Source: Blastomussa wellsi
Taxonomy: Eukaryota > Cnidaria > Anthozoa > Scleractinia > Plerogyridae
Length of the DNA stretch: 64,000 nt
Reading direction: 5' to 3'
NCBI GenBank assembly: GCA_947652115.1
Contig: OX393564.1
Span: 11,421,901 to 11,485,900, forward strand
Part shown: piece after piece, positions 33,001-48,000 of the stretch
Layout of the letters: every line of letters begins with the position of its first letter
Position numbering within the stretch: the stretch's first letter is position 1
Translations under genes and position numbers: made by a program
The notes under the pieces: model-generated
The model's input: only the letters and a program-made list of their open reading frames with translations
What the model was told of the DNA's origin: nothing
Databases searched by the model: none

Positions 33001-36000
33001 AGGTCATTCAACTTCTTCCATGACTCTTGTGACTCACTCTCTTGTGATTCTGACTCTTCTGATTCAGACTCTTTTGATTCCATCTCTTGCAGACCCTCAT
33101 TACGCTTTCCTTTAAGTTTCAAACGGCTGACACTGAAAACGGGAACTGCTTGGTCTTGTTCTTCATCGAGACCGTCCAGTTCTAGCAATTTATTTTGCTC
33201 AAAGTATAAGCCTTCATTACTAGCAGCGAGCGCTTCGGCCCATCCTTATGCAATACCATATATTTGAGGTTTTCTGTTTTGGTACCTTCTCCGCACTTGA
33301 AAAAGGACGCTATCTTTTGCGTTTCTTTTTTGAAGACATCTTCCTCTACAAACAAATCGATTATGTGTGACAGACTAATCGTGCAATGCAAAGCAAAACA
33401 TGCTGCGCAGGAGGTCTGTAGGGTTTTTCAGCCAGAGAAGACGAAAACAGCCGGGCAAAGTCATGTTTTAATAGAAGCATAAAAAGTCACAATTTTTTCT
33501 TACCAGCTCACATATATGCGTGAGTGTAGGACAAAGTTTGTATTGTTCACGCACAAATCCAATCAGAATGGCGAACTAATCAGACTTGGCTAGATTTTTC
33601 CTACAAGTGAGCAAACATCTGGATACAAGATCAAGTAAAGGGTTGTAGAGGGGGTACAGTTCCAGGGTCCACATTCTTTTGGTAGTTTTCTTTCCATTAC
33701 TATAGAAAAGAGCAAAATAACATTTATTTTACTTTTCTATAGGCCGGAGTGGGATGAGAACATGACAGCAGAGGAGTTAGACCAGATAGAAAAGGAGACT
33801 TTTCTGCAATGGAGAAGACAACTTGCACAGTAAGAGCACCGGTAGAACGTACATAATCCAGTGTGTTATTGCACAAGTGTGCCTCAATATTATTTTCCAT
33901 TTCAGGTTGATGAAAAATATTTTATAGTATTTAAAAGATACTCCAGACCTATTTTGATGTGTGCCTGGAGAAAATATGCTTGTAAGTGACAGTTCTGCAT
34001 TGGGTGGAAGGTGTTTGAGAATGGGAGGGCTGTGATATGTAAACTGGAATCCATGTGCAGCACTACTAAGTTGTCTGAAATCACAGCTGTTGGTGTTGAT
34101 CAAAATGATAACAGACATTGAATTAAATATATCAATTCATGATCTCAACATGCATTTCAAGTTGCCTTATAATTATGTTCTGATCTCCTTCTACAATGGT
34201 GAACACAACTGTTGAGACGCTTAATACATTTCCATCAATTTGGTTACCACAGCTCATATTATCTAACCCCCATCCCCCATTGTAATGTTGTCAATTTTGA
34301 TGTGTTGTCAGACCAAAGCCAAGATTGCAGATTACGTCAAGATTGCAGATTACGTCAGTGTTGAGCAGGGGGGAGGTGGGGATGAAATATTATTTTGCAC
34401 ACTTGTAAGGCAAGATATTTGTTTGTTTCAACTGCTGCATGTCGTAATTACTCCATGATTGTAGACTGTCACTTGTCAAGGGATAGGATGTTGATGGTAA
34501 TAACAAACATGTGCAAAGAATGTTAATGTGTTTGAATAATAAATTCAAGACATATGCTTTGAAATATCTGCTTTGAACTCTCAAAATCAAATTTTAAAAT
34601 TAATATAAGTAAATAAAATGGTAACACTACAGCTGTGTTCTTTCTTTCCAAAAATAAATTTGGTTAGTTTGAGGTTATATCTTTTGTCATTATTTTAGGT
34701 TACAGGAGAAAGATCATATACTCCTAACGCCATTTGAACGTAATCTTGACTTTTGGAGACAGCTGTGGAGAGTGATTGAACGCAGGTACTTCTCTTTATG
34801 CTACATGTTTTTCAAAATGTGAACCCAACTAAAACTTAACTATTAACTTTTGGCTAAAGCAAATTAATTCATTACCTTGTCCAGTATGGTTTCAATAAGT
34901 TTTAGTTATAAACTAGACTGATGCATTAGCAAAGCTGGCTTAATATGGTGTGGTAGGTGGTAATGAAGCATAAAGGTGTAAATAAATGAATGTGAGTGAA
35001 CTGAACAATATTTACTGTACAACTTATTGTATTCTTATTGTAGTATTTACTGTACAACTTCTTTTTCTTTTCTGGAATTATAAAAAATATCATTCATGTT
35101 GTGTTTAAGCCATCAAGTTGTATATTAATTCTGTCTATATTTATGGTGGGAATTGTGATGTTGATTTTGTCACATGCATCCAGGGTATCCAGAAAATCAA
35201 AAAGTACTATTTTTCTGACCAGTAATAGCTCACACTATACAAACAACAAGAATGCAGCTACCCAACTTTAATATAATTTTATTTGTTCAGCAGTAAGCAA
35301 AGATTAGTAGAGAGTGTTTCCACCTTAAATCATTTTTATAGTATTGGATGTGGAAAACACTGACGTTGTCAAACTTGGATGAATTAACCCCTGTAAAAAA
35401 GGAATGCAGGATCGATCCTTCTGTGAATCTGACCAGGGTCTTGCAAAGGTACATTGTATTGGCTGCCAGGATTTCAGTCCTTCTCAGCTGGGATTCAACA
35501 TTTGCAGCAGGAATGAACATTCCAGAGGCCAATATCTTGTCAGGAATCTTGCTAAGATTCACAATGGGAAACTTGCAATCCTGCATGGTGTGAATTCTGA
35601 TCTCACACTAGTAATAATTTGCAGATGAAAAAATTCACATGTTGAACTACATTTCTGAAACTCCCCACGTTCAACTTCATTTCAAGTACATATTGTAAAG
35701 TAATTTTTGCAGCCCTCAAATTAAAGTAATTTTAAATCATGTCCTGTTTTCTATGTACAGTTACTCTATTGCAATTTCTTTCTGCTTGGCCCAGCCACTT
35801 AGCTCGATTAACTTTAGCTATTTCAAAGTGACTGTGCTCTTTCCTTTTTTTAATTTTCCTCATTGTTATGTAATTTATTTTTGTCGCTCACTGCTTTGTT
35901 TGTTATCCTCACTGCCCAGTATATTTTTGACAACCTCTGTATACGTTTGCATAGAAATGTGTCCAGTGTTTGTCTCAAGATTGAAGTAAAGATTTAAAAA

Positions 36001-39000
36001 TTCATGTGATAAGATGGAATAAATGAAAGAAAATAAAATGACATAATTAACATCAAACACTGGCCAAACAGAGCATCAGGAACAACAAATCCAAACAATC
36101 TTTAATTTCTCATGTTATTGTGCCTATGAATGAAAAGAAAAACAAGCTATTGAAAAATAAGCATATTTCTCACCTTAGGTGTGAATTTGCATTTGGCTTT
36201 CCTTTCATATTTACAGATAATTTTAAGTAGCCATAATCTTGATAAAAAAAATAGTACCAGTACTTATTACTTGGGTATCATTTCCTCAGCACTTTCGAAG
36301 AAATAACAGAAATGATTTTCACTGTCTTTTACTTTATTTTCACTTAAGAAACTGTTGCAAGAAGCCATGTAAATTGATGCCAATAATGGAACATACAGTG
36401 GCTTGCATTGCATACATGTAGCTCTTTACCACTCATAGCAACCAACTTTGGCCTTTATTTTCTTTTAATCCCTCATCTCTTGCATTAATTTGTCTTTATC
36501 TTTATATTATTCTTTCAAGATACTGGTGTCAAACTTTTGGTTATGATTTATTGTTGATATTCCGCTATTGTAGCCACCTTAACAGAAAGTACCGGTACAC
36601 TCAAACTAACAAAAGGACTTTCATCAATCTTAAAAGAATTGCAAATCCAAAGAATGCTTACCTGGAGCATATGTTGTCATGAAGCCATTGCTACCATCAT
36701 TCATACATAACAGATATTGCAAAGAGTCACCCTAAGTCTTATGCAAAGCGCTGCATAACAGTGTTTCTAACTCTAAAATTTGTTTCATTTTGTTGCAGAA
36801 TATTGTCTGATTTTAGCCTTCTCGGCCTACGGCCTTGTTGGATAATATCAGATGATATTCTGTGTAATTTCACAGGATAATTGTTAAATTTAATCATGCT
36901 CTTTATATTCCTTCTTTCAGTAGCTTCTATATACGTGAAACTATGTATATAAGTGTGGGGTCGGGAATACTGTGATACCTCCTCAGTTTTAGCCAAAATC
37001 CTGACAGTGGTGACAGTTATTAGTTATAAATAATCAATGTACTTTGCTTTCTTACAGTGACATAGTTGTCCAGATTGTGGATGCAAGAAACCCCCTCTTG
37101 TTTAGATGTGAAGATCTGGTAGGACAATCTTTTGTTCGTTTCCTTTTCTGCATTTTATGTGCATGTACTTTAAACTGTTTTTATTCCTTTTATTCCTGAA
37201 ATTGCACTCATCTATAGCGGTTTGAAACATTATGTAAGCATAGCAAGTTAACCTCTAGTTTATAAGAAAAGGCCATGAAAAAATTTATGGGGACTGGCGC
37301 AATATACCTGGAACAGCTGTATTACTTTCCGATGAACGTGAGAAGGATAATGATTATAAACTACATATTTCAGTGGTGTGTGAGGCAAAGTGGAGTGGAT
37401 CTAGGTTAGAAATACTGTGAAAGAACTTCAATTAAGCATCATGTCTAATGCTGTCAACTAGATTTGACCCAAACAGAGAACTTTTTATCAGCTGTTGATC
37501 AGAAAGTTCAATCTTTGTTAATACACTTTGATATAAAGAAGGGCAAACTGTCTTCAGCCTTCTTTTCGGTGATCTTCAAAGTTCAGGACCTTTAGTGGCC
37601 GTGTTTTCACAAGCAATTTTTCAAGTCGCTTAGCAAATGACAGCCAGAAATCTCATGAGTGGGAATCTTTGAACTGTGAATGTTATAACAGCAAACAAAA
37701 ATCGTAAATATTTTTGCATGATGGCTGGATATAGACTGATAAACTCAAATTAACTGTGAAAGGGCGCTAGTCAACCATGCCTTTGTTATTGTTTACAGCA
37801 ACAGTTTCAGAATTATTTTACGCTACATTTTCGTTGTTGATTCCTACTTGTGCAGCGGGCTGCCATGTGCTTCATACTGCATAATATTCAGTGCAGCATG
37901 ACAAGTTTTCGCTCATTCGCACTGAAATTCTAGAAGCATTTTGAAAACTTAAATTATCGTAGCACTACCTGCTTTCACACATTTGCACTTGAATCACATC
38001 CAATACAATGTTAAGAGACAGGCACAATAGACAAAAATAAGCGCAGCAATTTCATATCCTTGGACTACACAAGTGTTACTCATTGTTTCAAGTCAGAGCA
38101 CATGTACATTGACAAAATTTCTAACTCAGGGCTCGACAAAACCATAATGTCTGGTTGTCTGGGAAAAGTTGATTTTCCTGTCAGGCTACTACAGACAAGA
38201 TAGCAGGCAAGCCATCCACCAACTAAATTTTTAAATTGAAACAGAGCAGTACATCATGACATGTTTTGGTCATGGACAGTCATTATTTCAAGTTTTTGTG
38301 TGTATTCCAAAAGCATTTATCCATGGTTCAGTAGCTAGTTTACTGCACATCCATGGACCAAGAATTTAGTCATGTTTTAATTTTTGTGTGTTTTGTCAGT
38401 GACCAGACTGATTCCCCCACTTGGCCAGACCTGAAGTCACCCAATGTCCAAAGTACAGTTCCTAATTACAATTCAAAGTGGACAAACCATGATCTCAATG
38501 TTCAGGACTCATGCAAATGCCTAGTTGTTGTAACCATTCATCAGCAGGATGTCTAAAATGTGTGTGTTTCCACAATTGGTGGTGGCACCAATCCTATTAA
38601 ATAGTCCAATTGCAAAACAGTTTTGTTGGAGCCACCCACAATGTGAGCAGAGTTACTGATAAGACAAACTATAAAAACAACATAAAATAAATTTAAACCA
38701 TTAAATTACAACTAAGCAAACACATCAACTAAATAAGCAAAGCACACACATCACATAAGGATATTTTTGCTTTAATTTGATATTCCAGCTAATTTAAAAG
38801 AGCAATCTGCAAGCTAATCGCTCTCAATTTAGGCTGATCTTGGTTCGAAGACTGATGTTTCAATGACCAAGAGCTCTGATGCCAGTGGGGAGTTTAGGAC
38901 AAAGGAAAATGTTTTGTATACTTTTGCTCTAATATCTAGTCCTGGAAATGATCTTATGTTGACTGATGACCTGCTAAATAAATACTGATGAACGTTTCTA

Positions 39001-42000
39001 TCCCAGTGGCACTTCCGCGCATAGCCCATATAAGGGAGTATCCTCCCTGGGGCTCAGACGAAAGCTTAACATCTAAGAAGCGGTATACACATGCCACAAA
39101 TTGCTGCAAAATCAAATAAACTTAATTAAACAATATGAAAATATCTCTACTTTATTTTATTACAGATACACAGCTGTAAAAGTCGATTTTAAGAAGCTTA
39201 AAATATTGAATAATGTTTGATAATAATTTATTGCAAGGCGGAGACCACACAAACAGAGGCTGGGTAAGCCTGTTTTCAAGCTGGTGTCCATTTAATTTAC
39301 TAATTCTGAACAAAAAGCCAGAGTGATCTGTACCTTTTGTGCTTATGTTTTGTTTGAGTGGAACTTGCAAAGTTGCATGGCTTCCATACCATATCTTACA
39401 TGTTCTTTAATCTGCCTCGTATGCCTCGCACGTCTGAACCCGCTGGCTCGCATGTTGTACACACTCAACACATAGTGATCATAGGCAGATTTAGGGGAGG
39501 GGCCGGGAGGGCCATGTCCCCCTTTTCCTTTTTATTTTCAAAACGTTTTTGTAATGTGTGGTTCAATTCTACCTGTAACCATCCTCCCCCCTTGACAATC
39601 CCGGGACAAGTCCGGCCCTTTTGGCCCGGGGGTGAGGAATTGTTTTAAGCAGCCTTGTCCCGGGGAGGGAGGGGGTCGGGCAAATCTAAAGTACCTTCTC
39701 AATGTTCTTCCTAGTGCGTCACTTATCGGTTGACACAATTGTGTCAATGTAGTCTTCATTATTTCTTATGCCATAAATGTAGTCTCTGTTATTCATGATA
39801 TGCATAGTCTAGAAAAGTGTTCAAACTCGTGAGTAGACGGGCAACAAGTCGGCCTTGTAACTTTATTAAGGACGATATCACGATAACAAGTGGCTAAGTC
39901 GCGAGAAGCGAGGGACTTCTAGGTCTTGAAAAATGCCTGCTTTCGCTACTTTTACAGAAATCAGTATTTTTATCTCTATTTTGTACACAAAATGCCATAC
40001 TTGTGGTCAACGAGGAGTCCCGGGGTAGGGAATTGTCTTTTTCTGTGTGCCGGGGGTGGGGAATAGACCACCAAATAAGAAAAAAATGGCAAATGCCCGG
40101 ATGTGTGCCTGGGGAGGATGGTAACATGTAGAATTGAACCATGCATAACCTACATGTATCATCTGAAACATTAATGCTATGTAACTTTTCATCACAAATA
40201 CGCCCACAATGATGAATGCTGCATCTCCTGAAAAGTGAAGTTTTCATTCCGGGGTGGGGGGGGGGGCGGGATTCGGCCCCCTCTTTCTGAATTTTCTGGA
40301 TGTTGATCACTTTCTCCTGTTCACATCCAACTACAAATGAACTTGATTTGTGAGACTCAGTACTTCTGGAAATTGAACACCCTATTTTAAGAACATTTAT
40401 TTTTTACTTCAAATGAATATAAATTTCGTAATCTACAACTCTTAAGCTTTTAGAGAATAATTTATATACTTTCCTGGAGTTTTCGAAAAAATGGAAATCG
40501 GTATTAAAGCCACTCAAGGGCAGGCTGGTCATTTGGTTAGGCTGATACCTTAATAAGCTATTTAGGTGTCACTACACAAATAACCCACAAAAGTGATATG
40601 TCAGAATGCTAATTTTCAGTTAATGGACCGGTGATTGTCCTTGAATATAAACATGTAACTGTAATTTCCAAATGTCACAATGCTATAAGCTTACTCATAC
40701 GTGTTTCGAGAAAGGGTTCATATAAATCCCAAAGAAGCGGCGCTGGGAATTCACTACCAGTATTCTAAGTTATGTTATCTTGTATCTTTGAGCCACCATG
40801 TACTTTTGATATGTTAGCCACTTTAATTTAGCACAATACAAACACTGTGAACTCCAGCTCTGCTATTAGGTTTGGATAAATATAGATTACTTCATAGAAA
40901 GTGGGACGTACGGATTTTTATTCACGAGTTGCAAAACTTTGGAAAACGAACGAGTGAGTGCAGCGAAAGAGTGAGTTTTCCAAAGTTTTGAGACGAGTGA
41001 ATAATAATCCGTACAAAGCACTTTCTATGCTGTAATTTGTTTATTATATATAACGAGTACTCAACCATTGTAAACTTAAAGCGATTTTTTCTAGTCTATA
41101 ATTAAAGAGTTAAACGCAGCGCTACGAGGAAAACAAAGCTGCAAATGCATTCTGATGGCTTTCCAAGCGAGATCTCTTTTAAATAGAAAAGAAAAATTAC
41201 GGCGACGACAAGCTATAGTAAACAAGAACTTTATTTAAATAGCGGTGTAAAACACACTGTGTTAATACTTTTTAAAAGAAAAGCTTTTGCTATCGCATTG
41301 AGAAACGTCGCCATAAGTGAATCAACTACTGCGCGCAAATCAACTGGCGAAGTGTTAAACAAAAGTTGTGATAACACAAGGAGTCGGTTCATTAAACAAT
41401 AATTCTATTTCGTCACTGGTCTATGTCACAAGGAAATCACGTGAGATATGCATGCGCAACTTCGCGTTCAGTTGCTTGTTAACCTTCAAAGCGTTTGGAC
41501 CGTCGACCACTTTCACTGCTTTTAGCAAAACTTTTTCCCTTAAACCTTGCGATAAAACGAACTACCAATACCGGAGCTGTTAGCTGCTATAGACTACTAC
41601 TGAACTTGGACCTGTCAGATCCATCCCAGATCCAGAATTCAGGAAAATTCAGGGTAACTGCGTCGATACCACCCTTGAAAATGGCGGGAAAACACTCCTC
41701 GGCGAACGAGAGCCAGGACAAAGTTGGACTCACGCCAGAATCGGAAAGAGATGACGAAGACACCCTTCTCCGAGATGATGATATGAACAACCCATCACTA
41801 ACGACAATTCCTGTCGCTTAAGCGAAAGCCAACGACACGTTGGAATCGACACTGTTGAAGATCAATGACAACATGTTGTCAGTGTCTCGATCTATGAGCT
41901 CTGTGCAAGAAACCCTTGCACGATTTGCCGATGGCCAGAGACCCTCGAAAAGGCCAAGAGTTGATGAATTGTCTGACTCAGACACCGACTCAAATAATGA

Positions 42001-45000
42001 CGCTTCTGAATCGGACAGCGACACGCTGCTTAAAAAAGGAGAGAAGAGTAGCCCGACACGGGAGTCGAAAGATGATCTGCTCGACACGATTGCAAATGAT
42101 CTGAATGCTGACGAGCAAACCGACCAAGATGTATCGGATAAGCTCGCAAAACTCGTCAATAAGAGATGGTCGGAAAAATTAACTTCTGATAAACTAACAG
42201 AGAAATTAAAGAAACATTCCCGACCCGGGAACCTTGGTAGCCTAGTTGCTCCACGTGTGAACCCTGAAATATGGGCAAACATGAGTCATACGGCCAGACG
42301 AGTGGATCTCAGAGCATCAAATACTCAGAACATCCTTGCTAAGGTGGGCACTATTATTGCAAAATGTACTGACAATTTGCTCAAAGCCCGCGAAAAAGAT
42401 GCCAAGAAAATTGACCTTGCTGAAATGGTTAGCTTTCATACCGATGCTCTGGCGTTGTTAGGCCACTCGCAATATGAATTATCACTGAAAAGACGTGAGG
42501 CGATAAAACCTAGCCTCAAGAAAGAATATGCAGCGCTCTGCTCTACAAATGTCCCAGTTACTTCGCTGCTCTTTGGAGATGACCTCCAACAACAGCTTAA
42601 CAACATAAAAGCGTCCAACAAAATTTCCCAAGTTTCAGCGACTGTCAATAAATCGCACAAGGCTGGCTACAAAGGTTCTAGTGACAGTGGGAAACACAGA
42701 CCCTCAGACCAATATTACAGACGGTCTTTTCATTCCCAAAACCGATGGAAAAACCGTGGGGACAAAGCAAAAAACTTCAAATCCCCCCTCTACAAGAAGA
42801 AGGAGGGGGGCAACAACTAAATATCGAAACCCTGCAGGTTAGTAACTTTGAATTTTATGTTGAAAAAACTAAGCAACTATTGTTGTCCCAGATTCAGTCC
42901 TTTAAAGCTGGCAGCATAAGTCAATGTTACTCGAGATGGCTAGACTTCACCTCAGACCCTGAGGTCCTTAGCACAGTGAAAGGCCAGCTTATTGAATTAA
43001 CTTCAACTCCTTATCAAGGCAGGGTCCCAACACAAAAGAAATTCAGTGCAGAGGAAAGCACTGTTATTCAGTCTGAGATTAACAAATTACTTCAGAAGGA
43101 AGTTATTGTACCTGCTAGAAATGAGCCAGGGCAGTTTATATCTACTATATTCCTAAGACCTAAACCTGATGGCACACATCGGATGATCCTTAACCTGAAA
43201 CAACTTAATAAGTCAGTTGAGTATGCACACTTTAAAATGGACACACTATGGACAGTAATTCGAATGATGAAACCGAACTGCTATATGGCATCAATTGACA
43301 TCAAAGATGCTTATTACTCAGTCCCAATTGCTGAAACTGACCAGAAGTATCTTAAATTTGAGTGGCAGGGAGTACTGTACAAATTTACGTGCTTCCCTAA
43401 TGGATTAGCATTGTGTCCACGGAAATTCACTAAACTGCTCAAGCCAGTTTACTGTTACCTAAGAAAGAAAGGGCACCTTTCTTCTGGTTATATTGATGAC
43501 TCATATCTGCAGGGTGATGGATACAAGGATTGCCTAGCCAATGTTGTAGATACGATAAAATTATTTGATTCACTGGGCTTCATTATACACCCAGAAAAAT
43601 CAGTCTTTATCCCTACCCAAATTATCACTTTTCTGGGATTTGTCCTAGACTCTAGGACTATGACAGTTTACCTCACTCAACAAAAACAACTCAAAGTGAA
43701 AAATGCTTGCCTCCACATTATTAAAATTCAGAGACCAGTAATTAGAGTGATTGCACAGTTATTGGGACTTATGACCTCCAGCTTCCCTGGGGTAATGTAT
43801 GGTCCCCTGTATTACCGCAGACTGGACATGGCGAAAACCGATGCCCTATCCCAATGTGGGGATTTTGAGGATACCATGGAACTAACACCCCCTGTTCTTG
43901 AAGATATAAACTGGTGGATAAATAATATTCACTTATCATATTATGTCATTGATCATGGGGAGCCCCAGGCTACCTTATACACTGATGCCTCTACAACTGG
44001 ATGGGGCTGTGAATTTCAAGGAACCCCTACAGGGGGGTCATGGAGCTCAGTTGAGGCCCAGAATCACATTAATTACCTTGAAATGTTGGCTATTAAATTA
44101 GGACTAAAATGTTTGAGGACAAAGTCAGGCATCAACATGTAAAACTCATGGTGGACAATATGACAGCAGTCACAATCCTTAATAACATGGGTACTAGTCA
44201 CTCCTGGAAGCTTAATGAGCTAAACAAGGAGATATGGACTTGGTGTATTAATCGGGGAATATGGCTGACTGTAGCCCATATTCCAGGCAAAACCAATGTA
44301 GTTGCTGACAGAGAATCTCGTCAACATCGCAGAGAAATTGAGTGGACTCTTCATACAGATTTGTATGACGAGGGTATCTCTAAGCTGTCAGTGAAACCAG
44401 ATATTGACCTCTTTGCCTCTAGACTCAACTATAGACTTAAATCTTACATTAAGAAATGGTTGGAATACTGTCGTAAATGGCAAATTAATCCAATTTCGCC
44501 ACCTATAGCAAGTGGGCTCAATTTTCTTGCAGAACTTTATCACAAGGGACTCAGTTACAGTGCGTTAAACACTGCCAGAAGTGCATTGGCCAGTGTCATA
44601 GTATTACAGGGTAACCAGTCTTTTGGTAATCACCCGCTTGTTTCTCGCTTTCTAAAGGGAACATTTACGACTAGACCAGCCCTACCAAAATACAAGGAAG
44701 TGTGGGATGTGAACTCAGTTCTGGAACATTTAAAAACTTTACATCCTGCTGAGGCTTTATCTTTAAAATTGTTGTCATTAAAAATAGTTATGCTGATGGC
44801 CATATTGTCAGGCCAGCGCTGCCAGACCATTCATGCTTTAACTACTAAGGACATGAAAGTCTCTAAGGACAAAGTTATGTTTATTGTAAATGATTTGTTA
44901 AAAACTACTAAACCTGGTAAAGAATGTACTAAGTTAGAATTTCTGTCCTTCGATGAAGATCCTCGAATCTGTGTAGTGAGGTATCTCTCTGAATATCTGA

Positions 45001-48000
45001 AGAGGACCAAGGACATGAGGCAGGATCATCAAAAGTTACTTGTTAGTTATCAGAGACCACACAGGCCAGTCTCCAAGGACACTGTTAGTAGATGGTTGAA
45101 GACTGAATTGAAACTTGCTGGCATAGATACTTCCACCTTTACTGCCCACAGTACGAGAGCCGCATCGACCTCAGCTGCAAAGGCCCAGAAACTCTCAATT
45201 ACCACTATCATGGACAGTGCCGGGTGGTCCTCAGAAAATACCTTCATGAAATATTACAACAAAACAATTTCCAAGCCAACAGACAACTTTGGAAAACAAC
45301 TGCTTAATGCCTTGCAGAAATAGACAGCTGTTTACAGCTAAACACCTTTACCAAAATTGCTACTTTATTACAACAGTTGTGAGAGAATCTGGCTGTTACG
45401 AGCGTTATTGTTCATGTTTACAAACAGGTTGTTTTATAATCACAATGTTAGTGATTATTAATACTGTGGGTTGTTGTTGTTGTCATTATTATGGTCGACT
45501 TATTCTTACGGTCACATGCTTTCAAGTCTCACGTGATTTCCTTGTGACATAGACCGGTGACGAAATAGAATTGAAAAATTAAACGAGACTTACCTGTAAG
45601 TTGAAGTTTGATTAAGATTCTATGAGTCACCGGTCGGGAACAAGGGAGTCACGTGCCCACCCTGTTATATACGTATTACGATACATGTTTGCATCAAGGG
45701 TTATTGCCTGCCCTACCCTGGTTCTATGTGACCGGTATGTTATTTCTTTGAAGTCTGAACGCGAAGGTGCGCACGCATATCTCACGTGACTCCCTTGTTC
45801 CCGACCGGTGACTCATAGAATCTTAATCAAACTTCAACTTACAGGTAAGTCTCGTTTAATTTTTCAATTACAACGTAAATCCATATTCAAAAGTGAAATA
45901 TTTACTTTACCCTGGTGTTCCCAAGGGTGCTTTCTTAGAACGTCCACGGCTGCGTTGTATCAAAGCTACAATGAAAGTCTTTCATTTCTTGGCTTTCCCT
46001 TATCGACCTTTAGTTTGTCTTCGCTCCGCCTGTTGAATGATTTTAGCATTTCCATATCATAACTGTGTTTTTAAGGTTTTGCTTGGCGTGTTTCTGATGG
46101 CTTTCCTTTCCATAAAGTTCTCAAAAGTACAAAATTTGTAGCCAAAACATAAACTGTCTTCGAGAGCTTGCAAACTTGCAGCGCGTTGTTTTTGCAGCCT
46201 CTTTGGAAACCATTTGAATTCCCGCGCTCTGATTGGTTAGGTCGTTCTACTCTTGATGCTGATTGGTTATATCTTTCACATGTGAAGAAAGCTATACGCG
46301 AAGCTGATTGGACGTATCGCTTTTCTCACATGTGAAAATATAGCAGATATAGAATTCTATCTGCAAGGTTTATTACCTAAAATTGTCGCTATATAGATAA
46401 TAAATCTATTTATTAACCACCATTTTTTCTTTTTTTAAGGAGAACTATGTCTGTGATGTCAATATAAAAAAATGCAATCTCCTTCTCATAAATAAAGCAG
46501 ATTTTTTATCCCAAGAGCAAAGGTAAATAGATAAACATTTAATTTACTATTGTCTGTAGTCTTTGAGTAAATGGTTTTTCACCCATTTTCTCCTTATGTT
46601 GGATAACAAGACAAAGCTGCCACCCTAATGCAATAATAAAACACATTACTGATAAGGATAACAAATGATAGGGAGATACAATGATAAAACACAGTACTGA
46701 TAAGGATAACAAATGACAGGGAGGTACAATGATAAAACACAGTACTGATAAGGATAACAAATGACAGGGAGGTACAATGATAAAACACAGTACTGATAAG
46801 GATAACAAATGATAGGGAGGTACAATGATAAAACACAGTACTGATAAGGATAACAAATGATAGGGAGGTACAATGATAAAACACAGTACTGATAAGGATA
46901 ACAAATGATAGGGAGGTACAATGATAAAACACAGTACTGATAAGGATAACAAATGACAGGGAGGTACAATGATAAAACACAGTACTGATAAGGATAACAA
47001 ATGACAGGGAGGTACAATGATAAAACACAGTACTGATAAGGATAACAAATGACAGGGAGGTACAATGATAAAACACAGTACTGATAAGGATAACAAATGA
47101 TAGGGAGGTACAATGATAAAACACAGTACTGATAAGGATAACAAATGACAGGGAGGTACAATGATAAAACACAGTACTGATAAGGATAACAAATGACAGG
47201 GAGGTACAATGATAAAACACAGTACTGATAAGGATAACAAATGACAGGGAGGTACAATGATAAAACACAGTACTGATAAGGATAACAAATGACAGGGAGG
47301 TACAATGATAAAACACAGTACTGATAAGGATAACAAATGACAGGGAGGTACAATGATAAAACACAGTACTGATAAGGATAACAAATGACAGGGAGGTACA
47401 ATGATAAAACACAGTACTGATAAGGATAACAAATGATAGGGAGGTACAATGATAAAACACAGTACTGATAAGGATAACAAATGACAGGGAGATACAATGA
47501 TAAAACATAGTACTGATAAGGATAACAAATGACAGGGAGGTACAATGATAAAACACAGTACTGACAAGGATAACAAATGATAGGGAGGTACAATGATAAA
47601 ACACAGTACTGATAAGGATAACAAATGACAGGGAGGTACAAGGATAAAACACAGTACTGATAAGGATAACAAATGACAGGGAGGTACAATTATAAAACAC
47701 AGTACTGATAAGGACAACAAATGACAGGGAGGTACAATGATAAAACACAGTACTGATAAGGATAACAAATGACAGGGAGGTACAATGATAAAACACAGTA
47801 CTGATTAGGATAACAAATGACAGGGAGGTACAATGATAAAACACAGTACTGATAAGGATAACAAATGACAGGAAGGTACAATGATAAAACACAGTACTGA
47901 TAAGGATAACAAATGATAGGGAGGTACAATGATAAAACACAGTACTGATAAGGATAACAAATGACAGGAAGGTACAATGATAAAACACAGTACTGATAAG

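Larger units (their letters stand above)
41401..45572 (+). mobile_element. DIRS-like tyrosine-recombinase retroelement (4.2 kb)
   Basis: Inverted terminal repeats of 46 bases (41401-41446 and 45527-45572) differ at one position. Between them, on the + strand, are a gag-like ORF, RT/RNase H and a tyrosine recombinase, the DIRS arrangement. Breaks: one in-frame TAA in gag (41819), a one-base frame change in RNase H (44109-44142), and an apparent deletion between RNase H and recombinase near 44448. It lies in LSG1 intron in sense orientation. Confidence 0.88.

Noticed and set aside
35348..35628. Overlapping + frames of 74-81 codons
   Set aside because: Three overlapping frames on both strands, no family resemblance, no splice phase fitting LSG1.
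38829..39029. Possible extra LSG1 exon near an acceptor-like TTTAG at 38832
   Set aside because: The protein is already continuous between exons at 37118 and 46440 (CEDL-ENYV), leaving no room for an additional exon.
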